Shown: piece after piece, positions 51,958 to 60,888 of the stretch
How positions within the stretch are numbered: position 1 is the stretch's first letter
Layout: the number at the start of each line of letters is the position of its first letter
Source of the DNA: Anaerovirgula multivorans
GTDB taxonomy: Bacteria > Bacillota > Clostridia > Peptostreptococcales > Natronincolaceae
Length of the DNA stretch: 64,000 bases
NCBI RefSeq assembly: GCF_900188145.1
Contig: NZ_FZOJ01000001.1
Location: 1-64,000, forward strand
Reading direction: 5' to 3'
The notes under the pieces: model-generated
Told to the model about the DNA's origin: nothing
The model's input: only the letters and a program-made list of their open reading frames with translations
Database searches by the model: none
Program-made: the position numbers and the translations under genes

Positions 51958-53016
51958 ATGGGTTTACCTGAGATAGATATTAGGTTTTCCACATTGGCAG
52001 TATCGGCTATACAGAGAAGCCAGCGGGGGATTGTGGCATTGATCCTAAGAGACGATACACAAGCAAAGACAGTGTATGAGTACAAGACTATAGCAGACGT
52101 GGAAAATGAGGATTGGACGGCAACTAATCTTCAGTATATCAAGGATACTTTTATGGGGATACCTTCAAAAGTAATTGTTGTCAGAGGCAGCACAGAAGAT
52201 ACAAATTACAATGAGCAATTGAATACATTGCAAAATAGGAAATGGAATTGGTTAGCGGTGCCGGGCATAGAGACAGGGGATACAACAGATATATCTAGCT
52301 GGATACAAAGCCAAAGAGAAAATAACAAAAAGACATTTAAAGCTGTACTTCCTAATCGTGCCGCTGACCATGAGGCAATTGTAAATTTTACAACTACAGG
52401 AATCAAGGTAGGAGAAAATATTTACGAAGCTACGCATTACACTGCTAGAATTGCGGGTGTTTTAGCGGGTTTAAGTCTTGATAGATCATCAACGTATTTT
52501 GAATTAACTGAGATAGATGATATCACAGAACATGAAAATCCAGATGATGATATAGACAATGGTCAATTAATCCTTATCAAACAAAATGACAAAATCAAGA
52601 TTGGACGTGGGGTAAACAGCTTAACTACAAGTACTGTAACGAAGGCAGCTCAATTTAAGAAGATTAAGTTAGTAGAGGGTATGGACCTTATCCAAGAAGA
52701 TATTTCCACAACCTTCAACGATGAGTATGTAGGAAAGGTAATTAATAGTTATGATAACCAGGTACTTTTTATAACCGCTGTAAATGCTTACCTTAAGGGT
52801 TTAACGGGAAATGTTCTTGAAGGTGCATTTGATAACAGAGTAGATGTAGATATAGAAAAACAAAGGCTTGCATGGGAAGGTATAGGGACAAATACAGAGG
52901 ATTGGGATGACCAAAAAGTCAAAGAAATGACGTTCCAGTCAAATGTATATCTTAGCGGGACATTTAAGTTTCTAGATGCCATGGAAGACCTTGTAATGAA
53001 CATTACTTTAATTTAA
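51958..53016 (+). CDS. Contractile tail sheath protein (XkdK-like)
   Basis: 352 residues. It begins GLPEIDIRFSTLAVSAIQRSQRG, has WLAVPGIE, a middle ARIAGVLAGLSLDRSSTYFEL and the C-terminal sheath domain (EGMDLI, EYVGKVINSYDNQVLFI, AYLKGL). A sheath shows that the phage has a contractile (myovirus) tail, as in PBSX and the B. subtilis skin remnant. Confidence 0.9.
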   Translation: MGLPEIDIRFSTLAVSAIQRSQRGIVALILRDDTQAKTVYEYKTIADVENEDWTATNLQYIKDTFMGIPSKVIVVRGSTEDTNYNEQLNTLQNRKWNWLAVPGIETGDTTDISSWIQSQRENNKKTFKAVLPNRAADHEAIVNFTTTGIKVGENIYEATHYTARIAGVLAGLSLDRSSTYFELTEIDDITEHENPDDDIDNGQLILIKQNDKIKIGRGVNSLTTSTVTKAAQFKKIKLVEGMDLIQEDISTTFNDEYVGKVINSYDNQVLFITAVNAYLKGLTGNVLEGAFDNRVDVDIEKQRLAWEGIGTNTEDWDDQKVKEMTFQSNVYLSGTFKFLDAMEDLVMNITLI

Positions 53017-53033
53017 GGAGGAGACTAGCATAA

Positions 53034-53453
53034 ATGGATGTTAAAAATGTAATCAATGGTTCTTATGGTTCTGTGTGGGTGGATAATGAACTATGGGGAG
53101 AAGTAGACAGTTTTTCTGCTACAGTGAATATTGACTATGAAGATGTGAATATCGCTGGTTCCCTTGCTACCCACAAAAAACAGACAGGATGGAACGGAAC
53201 TGGAAGTATGACTGTAAAGAAAGTTAACAGTAGAGTAGCTAAGAAAGCAGCAAATGCTGTAAAAAATGGCATAGTACCCCGCATGAAAGTTGTTGGAAAA
53301 TTAGCAGATCCAGATGCTTTGGGAGTTGAAAGAGTAGCTTTGTATGATGTAACTTTCGATTCTTTCATTTTAATGAATTTTGAGCAGAAAACAACAATAA
53401 CAAATGAAATACCTTTTGCTTTTAGTGATTACGATTTGGTAGATACGATATAG
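53034..53453 (+). CDS. Tail tube protein (XkdM-like)
   Basis: 139 residues: VINGSYGSVWVDNELWGEVDSF, the KKQTGWNGTGSMTVKKV segment and ALYDVTFDSFILMNFEQK fit the XkdM/tail tube family. It directly follows the sheath gene, as in PBSX. Confidence 0.9.
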   Translation: MDVKNVINGSYGSVWVDNELWGEVDSFSATVNIDYEDVNIAGSLATHKKQTGWNGTGSMTVKKVNSRVAKKAANAVKNGIVPRMKVVGKLADPDALGVERVALYDVTFDSFILMNFEQKTTITNEIPFAFSDYDLVDTI

Positions 53454-53468
53454 GAGGAATAAAATAAA

Positions 53469-53852
53469 ATGGCTAAAAAACTTACTATTAAAGAACTTAT
53501 TAAACAAAAAAATGACTTAAAAAATAAGAAAGAGAAACCAGCAACACTATATGTAGAATCTTTAGATAGTGAAATTGTTGTGAAGGCTCCTTCTACAGAT
53601 ATAATATTAGAAGCACAATCTCAAGGGGAAAATGATGCTACTAGAGCAGATAAATATATTATTCTAGAATGCACAAAAGAGCCTAATTTAAAGGATAAAG
53701 AACTACAAGAAGCTTATGGATGCGTAGAACCCCTGGATATTGTAGAGCATATCTTTGCCCCTGGAGAAATTAGTGGTATTGCAGTAGAAATTATGTCCCT
53801 AGCAGGATATGGCAATTCTGTTAAAAGGGTTGTAAATGATATAAAAAACTAA
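53469..53852 (+). CDS. Tail assembly chaperone, zero-frame product (XkdN-like)
   Basis: 127 residues: MAKKLTIKELIKQKNDLKNK, a beta-rich middle, then TKEPNLKDKELQEAYGC and SGIAVEIMSLAGYG, the XkdN pattern. The gene ends at a slippery heptamer, and a -1 shift there extends it to 54010 (see the next entry). Such chaperones guide assembly of the tail around the tape measure protein, whose gene follows. Confidence 0.85.
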   Translation: MAKKLTIKELIKQKNDLKNKKEKPATLYVESLDSEIVVKAPSTDIILEAQSQGENDATRADKYIILECTKEPNLKDKELQEAYGCVEPLDIVEHIFAPGEISGIAVEIMSLAGYGNSVKRVVNDIKN

Positions 53853-54010
53853 TTAGTAGTGATGTAGAATTCTATTTTCTGCATCACTACATTCAAAAGG
53901 GTCATAAGCTAAAAGACTTACTGGAGCTTGATTTTAGTGAAAAATTACTTTATATGTCTAGCATGGAGAAATATTACGAAGAAGAAGTAAAGAGGTGGGG
54001 TGATAAGTAA
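53469..54010 (+). CDS. Tail assembly chaperone, -1 frameshift fusion (G-T type)
   Basis: At A-AAA-AAC (53843-53849) ribosomes can slip one base back, avoid the TAA at 53850 and continue for 53 codons (LISSDVEFYFLHHYIQKGHK ... KYYEEEVKRWGDK) to TAA 54008-54010, giving about 180 residues. The second frame has no start codon of its own near its beginning and contains no stop, and its TAA overlaps the start of the tape measure gene (taATG). Frameshift fusions at this gene position are known from lambda G/GT and many other tailed phages. Confidence 0.82.
53843..53890 (+). promoter_or_regulatory. -1 programmed frameshift signal
   Basis: Slippery heptamer aaaaaac (53843-53849) in the X-XXY-YYZ phase, a 6-base spacer, and a 14-bp stem: gtagtgatgtagaa (53856-53869) with ttctgcatcactac (53877-53890), one wobble pair, 7-base loop. 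Heptamer, spacing and stem all fit a canonical bacterial or viral -1 site. Confidence 0.85.
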
Positions 54011-55653
54011 TGTCTAAAGCAATAGAAAGACGGATGACCCTAAAAGACCAGGTAACCCCTACCATGTCAAAAATAAACAAGTCCACTCTAAAATATGCTA
54101 AAAACAAAAGGGATTTACACAAGCAAGCGCAAAAGACCTGGTTCGGTATAAAAAGAGGTATGCTAGGAGTAGTAGCCACGAGTGCCGCTCTCTTAGGGTC
54201 CATTATGGCCATGAAAAAACTCGAAGAAGCATATAAAGCGCAATCCTTAGCAGAGACTAAACTACAGGCGGTATTTGCGGCTACAGGTAGGGCTACAGAT
54301 GAACAGATACAAGGGCTTATAGAGTATGCTAACACTATACAGGATGTCGGGGTTGTAGGTAACGAGACTGCTATCGCGGGTATGCAACAATTAGCTACCT
54401 TTAATGTAACTTCCGATACAATAGAAACTCTTACTGAAGGAATGTTGGACCTTGTAGCGCAGACCAAAGGTCTGGAAGCCACTCAACAGGACATGGTCGA
54501 TGTAGGTAATAAGGTGGGTAAAGTAATGAGCGGTCAGGTTGGGGCACTTTCTAAAGCGGGTATCTCTTTTACGAAAGCGCAAGAGAAAGTGTTAAAATTC
54601 GGCACAGAAGAAGAAAGGGCCGCAACGTTGGCGAAAGTACTGGCTCAGAACGTAGGTGGGGTAAACAAAGCATTAGCCGCCACACCCGAGGGTAGATGGA
54701 AGCAGATGAACAACTCAATAGGAGACATGCAAAAAAAGGTTGGTAAGGTAATAGTACAGATTAAAGGGCAGTTGGCCGCCGCGTTTATGGAACATTTACC
54801 CCAAATAGAAGCAGGGATTGACAAAATAACAGTCAGTATAATGCAGTGGGTGGATAGCGGTGGTGTCGAAAGGTTTATAGATACCCTTGAGATTACAATA
54901 GATACTACTAAACAACTAGCCCCTGTAATAGTAGGTTTAACCGGTGCATTTGTAACTTATAAGTTAGCTACTATAGCTGCTACAATAAGTACTAAAGCTT
55001 TTACTGCCGCCATAATGGCCAACCCTATTGGATTTGCAATAGGTCTTATGGTTAGTTTGATTACAGTTATAGTATTGGTGAGAAAAAACAAAGACTTATT
55101 AAGACTTAAATTCATGGAAACTTGGAATGCAATAGCGGCATACACAGAAAGCGGGATAAACACTATGATAGGTGGGGCTAATTCCTTACTAAGCACATTC
55201 GAGTATACAGTAATAAGCATAAAATTTTTTTTCCATGACATGTGGAATGATGTAATAACAATGGCAGAAAATGGTGTAAATAAGATGGCCGCTCCTTTAA
55301 ATGCTGTACTTGGCGCATTAGGCAAGGAAGAAATTGGTGTTAGTTTTTCTGGCAAAAAATCTTCTATGGAAAAGCCAGCGTGGGAGAAGAAAGAATTTTT
55401 CGGTGAAGTAGAGTTCAAAAGGTTTTCGGATGATAGCATAGCATCCATTAAAGATTCTAGAGCCAAGAAACAAGAAAAAGAAATAGAGCAACAGACAAAG
55501 GCTCTGGGAGCATTAGCTGAAGCAGTAGAAGAAAACACTAGTGCTACAAATAAAAACACCAGTGCAATGAGTAAAGGTTCTAGCTCAGATATGACTGCAG
55601 AAACAATAGCAGATACTTTATTACCTAGATTGGAGAGGGTAGTATATGGTTAA
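54010..55653 (+). CDS. Tail tape measure protein
   Basis: 547 residues, short for the family and so consistent with a short tail. It has repetitive helices at the N-terminus (MTLKDQVTPTMSKINKS), the phage tape-measure core (LQAVFAATGRATDEQIQGL, MLDLVAQTKGLEATQQDMVDVGNKVGKVMSGQVGAL), then AAFMEHLPQIEAG and hydrophobic segments at about residues 300-365. It sets tail length and may form a channel in the host membrane. Codon use differs from its neighbours, so part of it may be of separate origin. Confidence 0.87.
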   Translation: MSKAIERRMTLKDQVTPTMSKINKSTLKYAKNKRDLHKQAQKTWFGIKRGMLGVVATSAALLGSIMAMKKLEEAYKAQSLAETKLQAVFAATGRATDEQIQGLIEYANTIQDVGVVGNETAIAGMQQLATFNVTSDTIETLTEGMLDLVAQTKGLEATQQDMVDVGNKVGKVMSGQVGALSKAGISFTKAQEKVLKFGTEEERAATLAKVLAQNVGGVNKALAATPEGRWKQMNNSIGDMQKKVGKVIVQIKGQLAAAFMEHLPQIEAGIDKITVSIMQWVDSGGVERFIDTLEITIDTTKQLAPVIVGLTGAFVTYKLATIAATISTKAFTAAIMANPIGFAIGLMVSLITVIVLVRKNKDLLRLKFMETWNAIAAYTESGINTMIGGANSLLSTFEYTVISIKFFFHDMWNDVITMAENGVNKMAAPLNAVLGALGKEEIGVSFSGKKSSMEKPAWEKKEFFGEVEFKRFSDDSIASIKDSRAKKQEKEIEQQTKALGALAEAVEENTSATNKNTSAMSKGSSSDMTAETIADTLLPRLERVVYG

Positions 55654-56059
55654 AGTGTACCTATCAATCAATAATAACGAAGAAATTTTGCTTCTACCTG
55701 TTACCCCTCCAGAGTTGGAGATAAAAGAGAGTTGGACTAATACAGAAGTTGAGGGTATGTACCAAAATCTCAATCTAATTCTGAATAAAAACCTATCTTC
55801 TATAGAGTTAAATTCTTTCTTTCCTGTCAGAGACTACCCTTTCCTCCATAATAGGGATTTATGGGGGATGGAGTATGTTGAAAAAATTAAAACTTGGCAG
55901 GAAAGAAGATTCTCTATTAGACTTGTAGTAACACAGGAGGGTAAAACGATAATCAATATGCCCGCCACAATAGATTCTTTTTCATACAGCATTGGCAAAG
56001 ATAAAGATGTATACTACAGTTTATCACTGAAACAATTTACATTTATAAAGGTGGAATAA
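55646..56059 (+). CDS. XkdP-like tail protein without LysM domain
   Basis: 137 residues, overlapping the tape measure gene by 8 bases. VYLSINNNEEILLLPVTPPELEIKE resembles the N-terminal half of XkdP. B. subtilis XkdP is longer with a C-terminal LysM domain, which is absent here. It belongs to the tail tip or baseplate. Confidence 0.7.
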   Translation: MVKVYLSINNNEEILLLPVTPPELEIKESWTNTEVEGMYQNLNLILNKNLSSIELNSFFPVRDYPFLHNRDLWGMEYVEKIKTWQERRFSIRLVVTQEGKTIINMPATIDSFSYSIGKDKDVYYSLSLKQFTFIKVE

Positions 56060-56061
56060 AT

Positions 56062-57057
56062 ATGTTTGAAATAAGATTAATTAAAAATGATGCATCAAAA
56101 GCATATAATATTACACCTTTGATTTCTAGTGTATCATGGGATTCTAATTTATCCTTACGATCTGTCATTGAATTCTCAATCATATGGAATGATACAGTAC
56201 ATTTCCCAGCTAACCCAATAGAATTGGGGGACCTTGTAGTCATTCTAAAAGAGGGAGTAGAAGTCAACAGAGGAATTGTGGTGAATGAAAACCTAAGCGG
56301 ACGGGGGAATATAAGCTATACAGCATACGATTATGCCTGGTACCTTGGAAAATCGAAGAGTGTATATCAATTCAATTTAAGTGCTAAACAGGCAGTAGAA
56401 AGGGTGCTGAATGATTTCGGAATGCCCATAGGCAATATATTAACTATGTCAACCAAAATTAATAAAGTTTATATCCAGCAATCACCTGCTGAAATAATTA
56501 AAGATATTATAAAGCAATTCGAAAGGGAGACGGGCAATAAAGTATTGACAGAGTTACGAGAAGGAAAAATATATATAGAAAATATGATGGATATGATTGT
56601 TATAGGTACATTCAAAATTTCCGAGAATGTGCAACAATATAATATACTTTCCAATCCATTGGGAGCAGAGAGAACAAGAAATATAGAGGATATGAGAAAT
56701 AGAATTAAGATAATTTTGACCGAACAGGATAACTTTGAGACTATAGCATTAGAACAGGATACAGTGAATGCTTCAAGGTATGGTCTTTTAGAAGAAACAT
56801 TTAAAATCGATGCGGAGGACTCAGCAAAAGCTAGGCAAGTAGCAAAAATACTACTTAAGAGGCTAAATAAGATACATGAAACTAATTCAATAACATTGAT
56901 GGGTGATGTAAAATTCAAGGCAGGTAGACTATTTGATGTAGTAGAACCGCTTACAGGAATGCAAGGTCGATATATGATTACAGAGTGTAAACATGAAGTG
57001 AACCAAGGACAACACATTATGAATTTAACATTAACATTACCAGAGGATGTGATATAA
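56062..57057 (+). CDS. XkdQ/YqbQ-like baseplate hub protein
   Basis: 331 residues. VEVNRGIVVNENLSGRGNISYTAYDYAWYLGKSKSVYQF near residues 70-110 and RLFDVVEPLTGMQGRYMITECKHEVNQG at the C-terminus identify the XkdQ family, a gpD-like hub at the tail tip. Its stop overlaps the next start (taatga). Confidence 0.85.
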   Translation: MFEIRLIKNDASKAYNITPLISSVSWDSNLSLRSVIEFSIIWNDTVHFPANPIELGDLVVILKEGVEVNRGIVVNENLSGRGNISYTAYDYAWYLGKSKSVYQFNLSAKQAVERVLNDFGMPIGNILTMSTKINKVYIQQSPAEIIKDIIKQFERETGNKVLTELREGKIYIENMMDMIVIGTFKISENVQQYNILSNPLGAERTRNIEDMRNRIKIILTEQDNFETIALEQDTVNASRYGLLEETFKIDAEDSAKARQVAKILLKRLNKIHETNSITLMGDVKFKAGRLFDVVEPLTGMQGRYMITECKHEVNQGQHIMNLTLTLPEDVI

Positions 57058-57464
57058 TGACAAATTTAGAGAAGATGGCTAAGCTATTTACAGATAGAAA
57101 CAATCCAACGCACATTAATATTACTATTGGAAAAGTGATTGGAGTTAATCCATTTAGGATACAATGGGGCGAAAAAATTATTGTTGAAGAAGAGAATCTT
57201 ATAATAGCTAGAGGTGTATTGAGTCATGCTAGAGAGTTTTCTAGTAGTAGTGCAGGTACTATTACTACTCATACAGATGATCCACCTCAGGAGGAAGAAT
57301 ATAGTCAATATACTATTTTAAAAAATTTAAATCATTCTGGTAATTTTACCTTTACAGACACGTTAAACGTGGGGGATGAGGTTATCATGGTACCAGACGA
57401 TAATTTCAAGAATTGGTACATCATAGACAAGGCGGTGAGGTTTGATGTTACCTCAGATAAGTAA
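57057..57464 (+). CDS. DUF2577 family tail protein (YqbR/XkdR-like)
   Basis: 135 residues. It has ITIGKVIGVNPFRIQWGEKI, a flexible middle and LNVGDEVIMVPDDNFKNWYIIDKAV, the DUF2577 pattern. It follows XkdQ in PBSX and skin too, and is a likely baseplate spike-associated component. Confidence 0.83.
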   Translation: MTNLEKMAKLFTDRNNPTHINITIGKVIGVNPFRIQWGEKIIVEEENLIIARGVLSHAREFSSSSAGTITTHTDDPPQEEEYSQYTILKNLNHSGNFTFTDTLNVGDEVIMVPDDNFKNWYIIDKAVRFDVTSDK

Positions 57465-57867
57465 ATTAGAGTTTCGAGTTACAGAACTAAAAGAATCTCC
57501 TGTCGTGCATAAGTCTTTTTTGTGGGACTTCAAAATGGGGGATTTTGTTTTAAGGGATGGAAAATTAGTAGAAGTAGAAGGGTTAGATTACATTAAAATA
57601 TGGATAGAAAAAGCCATTAGAACCGAAGCAAATACATCCTTTTATACAAACTATGGTTCTGAACATCATTCAATGATAGGTACTGTATTTGACAGGGATT
57701 ATGTACAATCAGAATTAGAGAGAATGGTAAAAGAAACACTGCTAAAAAATGAAGCAATAACAGGTGTTAGTAATTTTGACTTTGAATTAGACGGTGAATT
57801 ATTAACAATGAATTTTGACGTTTCAACAATCTATGGAAATGCAGGGGTGACGATAAATGCAACATAA
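57445..57867 (+). CDS. DUF2634 family tail protein (YqbS/XkdS-like)
   Basis: 140 residues from ATG after aaggcggtgag. SFLWDFKMGDFVLRDGKLVEVEG and IEKAIRTEANTSFYTNYGSEH place it in DUF2634, a gp25-like baseplate wedge protein. It overlaps the neighbours at both ends. Confidence 0.85.
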   Translation: MLPQISKLEFRVTELKESPVVHKSFLWDFKMGDFVLRDGKLVEVEGLDYIKIWIEKAIRTEANTSFYTNYGSEHHSMIGTVFDRDYVQSELERMVKETLLKNEAITGVSNFDFELDGELLTMNFDVSTIYGNAGVTINAT

Positions 57868-58159
57868 AGAAGCGTTTAAAGAAATTTTACAATCAAAGTT
57901 AACACAAGAGGACGTAATGAGGATATTTACAGCAGTTATTGATCCGTTGGCAGAAGAAACAGCCAATCAAGTGGTTTCAAATATATTTGCAACAGCAGCA
58001 AGAGGACAAAATGTATATGCACAACACTATGGGGATTTATTCCCGGAACCTATACACAACGGAGAGATAAAGAAATTAGTAATGGAGAAGATTGCAGAGT
58101 ATTTCAACCAGATGGAGCAAAGACCATATAACCTAGTCCTAGAGGAAAGGGTTGATTAG
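57857..58159 (+). CDS. Hypothetical baseplate-region protein
   Basis: 100 residues from ATG overlapping the previous gene by 11 bases. Helical; it has VMRIFTAVIDPLAEETANQVV, an ARGQNVYAQHYGDLFPEP loop and IKKLVMEKIAEYFNQM. I do not recognise the family. B. subtilis PBSX has no obvious counterpart between XkdS and XkdT. Confidence 0.6.
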   Translation: MQHKEAFKEILQSKLTQEDVMRIFTAVIDPLAEETANQVVSNIFATAARGQNVYAQHYGDLFPEPIHNGEIKKLVMEKIAEYFNQMEQRPYNLVLEERVD

Positions 58160-58160
58160 C

Positions 58161-59207
58161 ATGGAAGAGATTTTGAAAGCGATGCTTGAAGCTGTTTCGA
58201 ATAAATATGACACTAGAGAAGGGAGTTTTATATGGGACTCTTTAGCAGCAGTTGCAGAACAGCTGTCAAAATTAGATGATAGCATCACGATAGCAAAAGA
58301 AATGTTTATCACATCTAACTTAACAGGGGATGAGCTAACCACAAGAGTACGAGATATCACAGGATTAGATAGAAGGACAGCAATCAAGGCTACTGGTTCT
58401 GTTACCGTTACAGGAACAGGTACAATCAACATAGGAGACTTATTCGAGACACCAGGAGGGATACAATTCAGAGCTACAGAAACAAAAAGTATCGTAACAA
58501 GCGGCACTGTAAAAATAGAAGCTCTAATTGCTGGTTCCGCTGGAAATGTACCTGCTGAAACAATTACTTTGTTTCCTATTACCATAGCTGGATTTACAAC
58601 AGTAATAAATCCTGATGTTGGATCAGGAGGTTTTGATGAAGAATCAGATACAGATTTAGTCCAAAGATATTATGAAAAACTTAGAGAACCCGCAACTAGC
58701 GGAAATATAGCGCATTACAAACAATGGGCTAAAGAGGTTGAAGGTGTGGGGGGTGTCAAAGTGTTCCCCCTGTGGAACGGTGTAAATACTGTAAAAGTTG
58801 TGATAATAGATAGCGACAGACAACCAGCTACTCAAACAGTAGTAGATGCTGTACAAAACTATATTGATCCTGATTCTGCTGGTTTAGGGGAAGGTGAAGC
58901 TCCTATAGGAGCCTACTGCACTGCAATTAGTGCTAGTGCACTCAATATCGACATTTCTGTAGGAATCACCTTGAAAACAGGTTATGTACTGAGTACAGTG
59001 ACAGAAAATATAGAAAATAACATAGTAGAGTTTCTAAAGAGCATAGCTTTCAAAGAGGATTTTGTGAGTTATGCTCTTATTGGTAATGCTATCCTTAACA
59101 GTGAAGGAGTAGCAGATTATGCAAATTTAACACTTAACGGAGGAACCTCAAACGTAACAATAGATGATGAAGAAGTTGCTATATTGGGGGTGCTAGACGT
59201 TGTCTAA
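58161..59207 (+). CDS. Baseplate J-like protein (XkdT-like)
   Basis: 348 residues. FIWDSLAAVAEQLSKL, TSNLTGDELTTRVRDITGLDR, GDLFETPGGIQFRA, EALIAGSAGNVPAETI, ESDTDLVQRYYEKLREPATSGNIAHYKQWAKEVEGVGGVKVFPLW are all marks of the gpJ/XkdT baseplate wedge family. It starts at ATG 58161. Confidence 0.9.
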   Translation: MEEILKAMLEAVSNKYDTREGSFIWDSLAAVAEQLSKLDDSITIAKEMFITSNLTGDELTTRVRDITGLDRRTAIKATGSVTVTGTGTINIGDLFETPGGIQFRATETKSIVTSGTVKIEALIAGSAGNVPAETITLFPITIAGFTTVINPDVGSGGFDEESDTDLVQRYYEKLREPATSGNIAHYKQWAKEVEGVGGVKVFPLWNGVNTVKVVIIDSDRQPATQTVVDAVQNYIDPDSAGLGEGEAPIGAYCTAISASALNIDISVGITLKTGYVLSTVTENIENNIVEFLKSIAFKEDFVSYALIGNAILNSEGVADYANLTLNGGTSNVTIDDEEVAILGVLDVV

Positions 59208-59742
59208 TGAACTAGAAATGATAAAGACCTTACAACCCTTCATGAAAAAAAGCAAAATCTATGAAGAAATATTCAAAGCACAGTCAGAGCAGATACACAA
59301 TAGAGAAGAGGCTATAGCTGACCTCAAAAAACAGTTAGCTATCGATACAGCAACATGGGGACTTGAGGTATATGAAAGAGCCCTTGGTATCCCTGTTGAT
59401 AAGCAAAAACCTTCAACTGAAAGAGCAGAGAGGATTAAAGCTAAACTAAGAGGTCAGGGCAGAGTAGGTATTGATCTGATAAAATCCACTGTTGGTAGTT
59501 GGGCGGGAGGAACTGTAGATGTAATATTCGAAAACAGCACCATCACAATTACTTTCGTGGATTTGGTCGGTACCCCTAAAAATATAGAAGATGTCAAGAT
59601 AGCTGTAGAAGAAATCAAACCCGCCCACCTGGCAGTACTATATGTATTCTTATATAATATCTGGGCTACTGTCAATACAGTAACTTGGGGTTATTTAACC
59701 GATTATACATGGAGAGAAGTATTAGAAGAAAATATTTTTTAA
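59200..59742 (+). CDS. YmfQ/DUF2313-type tail protein (XkdU-like)
   Basis: 180 residues from TTG overlapping the XkdT gene. LKKQLAIDTATWGLEVYERALGIP, ERAERIKAKLRGQGRVGIDLIKSTV and EEIKPAHLAVLYVFLYNIW identify the family, which links the baseplate to the tail fibres. Confidence 0.85.
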   Translation: MSNELEMIKTLQPFMKKSKIYEEIFKAQSEQIHNREEAIADLKKQLAIDTATWGLEVYERALGIPVDKQKPSTERAERIKAKLRGQGRVGIDLIKSTVGSWAGGTVDVIFENSTITITFVDLVGTPKNIEDVKIAVEEIKPAHLAVLYVFLYNIWATVNTVTWGYLTDYTWREVLEENIF

Positions 59743-59756
59743 GGAAGTGATACAGG

Positions 59757-60002
59757 ATGGCGACTTATACAACTAACTACAATTTGCAGAAACCAGACCT
59801 AACGGATAATGCAAATATAAATGTAATAAACAGTAATATGGATATCATAGATTCAGCAATGAAAAACTTAGATTTTGCCGAAAATTTTCAAAACCATATT
59901 ATTGATCCTATGCCGCATAGAATGACCGATGGAGTTACAACGTACAAATATGGTTTCAAGGTAGTGGACGGTGGATTAGTTTTTGAATATGAACCAATTT
60001 AG
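59757..60002 (+). CDS. Short tail fibre or adaptor protein
   Basis: 81 residues: MATYTTNYNLQKPDLTDNANINVINSNMDIIDSAM is a very common N-terminal segment of clostridial phage tail fibres. It ends after TYKYGFKVVDGGLVFEYEPI. It may be a separate short fibre or the remaining baseplate-attachment part of a longer one. Confidence 0.7.
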   Translation: MATYTTNYNLQKPDLTDNANINVINSNMDIIDSAMKNLDFAENFQNHIIDPMPHRMTDGVTTYKYGFKVVDGGLVFEYEPI

Positions 60003-60013
60003 GAGGTATAAGA

Positions 60014-60772
60014 ATGGCAGAAATAAGTATCGCAAAAGAAACAACTTCACAGGCAATAAAAACTAAAGTAGATACTAATCTTGATACAACAGTTTCAAGT
60101 AGGCAAGCAAATGTATTGTCGCAGACACAAGCAAACAGACTAGACGACACAATTTCGAGCAGAATGCCAGGTACAACTACCCACAGAGATAGAATCGACA
60201 CAACTATATCGTCAAGACAAGCGGCTTGGGGAGCAACAACTACTCATAGAGATAGAATCGATACAACAATATCCAGCAGAGCGGCACAAACGACAGCGAA
60301 TACAATCAATACAAATGTAGGTTCAAACTCAGATGCAAGTAGCGCAACTGGGAGTACACACGCGAAGCTAAAGGATATAAGAGCGGCTTTAAACACATTA
60401 ACAGCAAATTTGATACAACCAACTAAGCCAAGAAGTGTAGATTTTAAGCAGTCAGACGCTGTTAGCGGCACATGGTATACCGTGTTAAACATAACTGGAA
60501 AAGGGATATTAAACAGACTGTCTGCTTTTATCACGATTTATAACGAATATCTACAGTACGAGATCACGGTAGACGGTGTCGCAGTGACTGAAACAACGCG
60601 GGATACATCACGTACAAGGGGGTTAGCACCCTTTGGAGGTAGCTATGATCGTGACAGGATAGCGGACTACTTATTTAACACTTACTTTAAAAGCTCGTTA
60701 AAGATAAGAGTTCGACACACTCACGGTTCTACGTACGATTTACACGCGTCAGTAGATTACGCGCTAGTATAG
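60014..60772 (+). CDS. Tail fibre protein with IDTTISSR repeats
   Basis: 252 residues from ATG after aggaggtataag. Four copies of [I/L]DxTxSSR occur in residues 20-95; two are in a longer THRDRIDTTISSR unit. The C-terminal 100 residues are beta-rich and probably bind the host (TWYTVLNITGKGILNRLSAF ... YDLHASVDYALV). Its codon use, with more G+C at third positions, differs from surrounding genes and suggests exchange of the receptor-binding module. Confidence 0.75.
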   Translation: MAEISIAKETTSQAIKTKVDTNLDTTVSSRQANVLSQTQANRLDDTISSRMPGTTTHRDRIDTTISSRQAAWGATTTHRDRIDTTISSRAAQTTANTINTNVGSNSDASSATGSTHAKLKDIRAALNTLTANLIQPTKPRSVDFKQSDAVSGTWYTVLNITGKGILNRLSAFITIYNEYLQYEITVDGVAVTETTRDTSRTRGLAPFGGSYDRDRIADYLFNTYFKSSLKIRVRHTHGSTYDLHASVDYALV

Positions 60773-60789
60773 AGGAGGGAGGGATTAAC

Positions 60790-60888
60790 ATGAAACCAGT
60801 TTTAACCATAGACCCAGTTAGTGGGGGTATAGCGATGAGTCTGTCTAAGGCTCTTTTTTATTTTAAGAAAGTAGGTGTAAAAATATGA
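60790..60888 (+). CDS. Small conserved-looking protein before holin
   Basis: 32 residues: MKPVLTIDPVSGGIAMSLSK, ending KKVGVKI. A strong gaggagggaggg lies upstream and its TGA overlaps the holin start (ATGA). Translational coupling suggests it adjusts holin synthesis, but this is inference. Confidence 0.55.
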   Translation: MKPVLTIDPVSGGIAMSLSKALFYFKKVGVKI

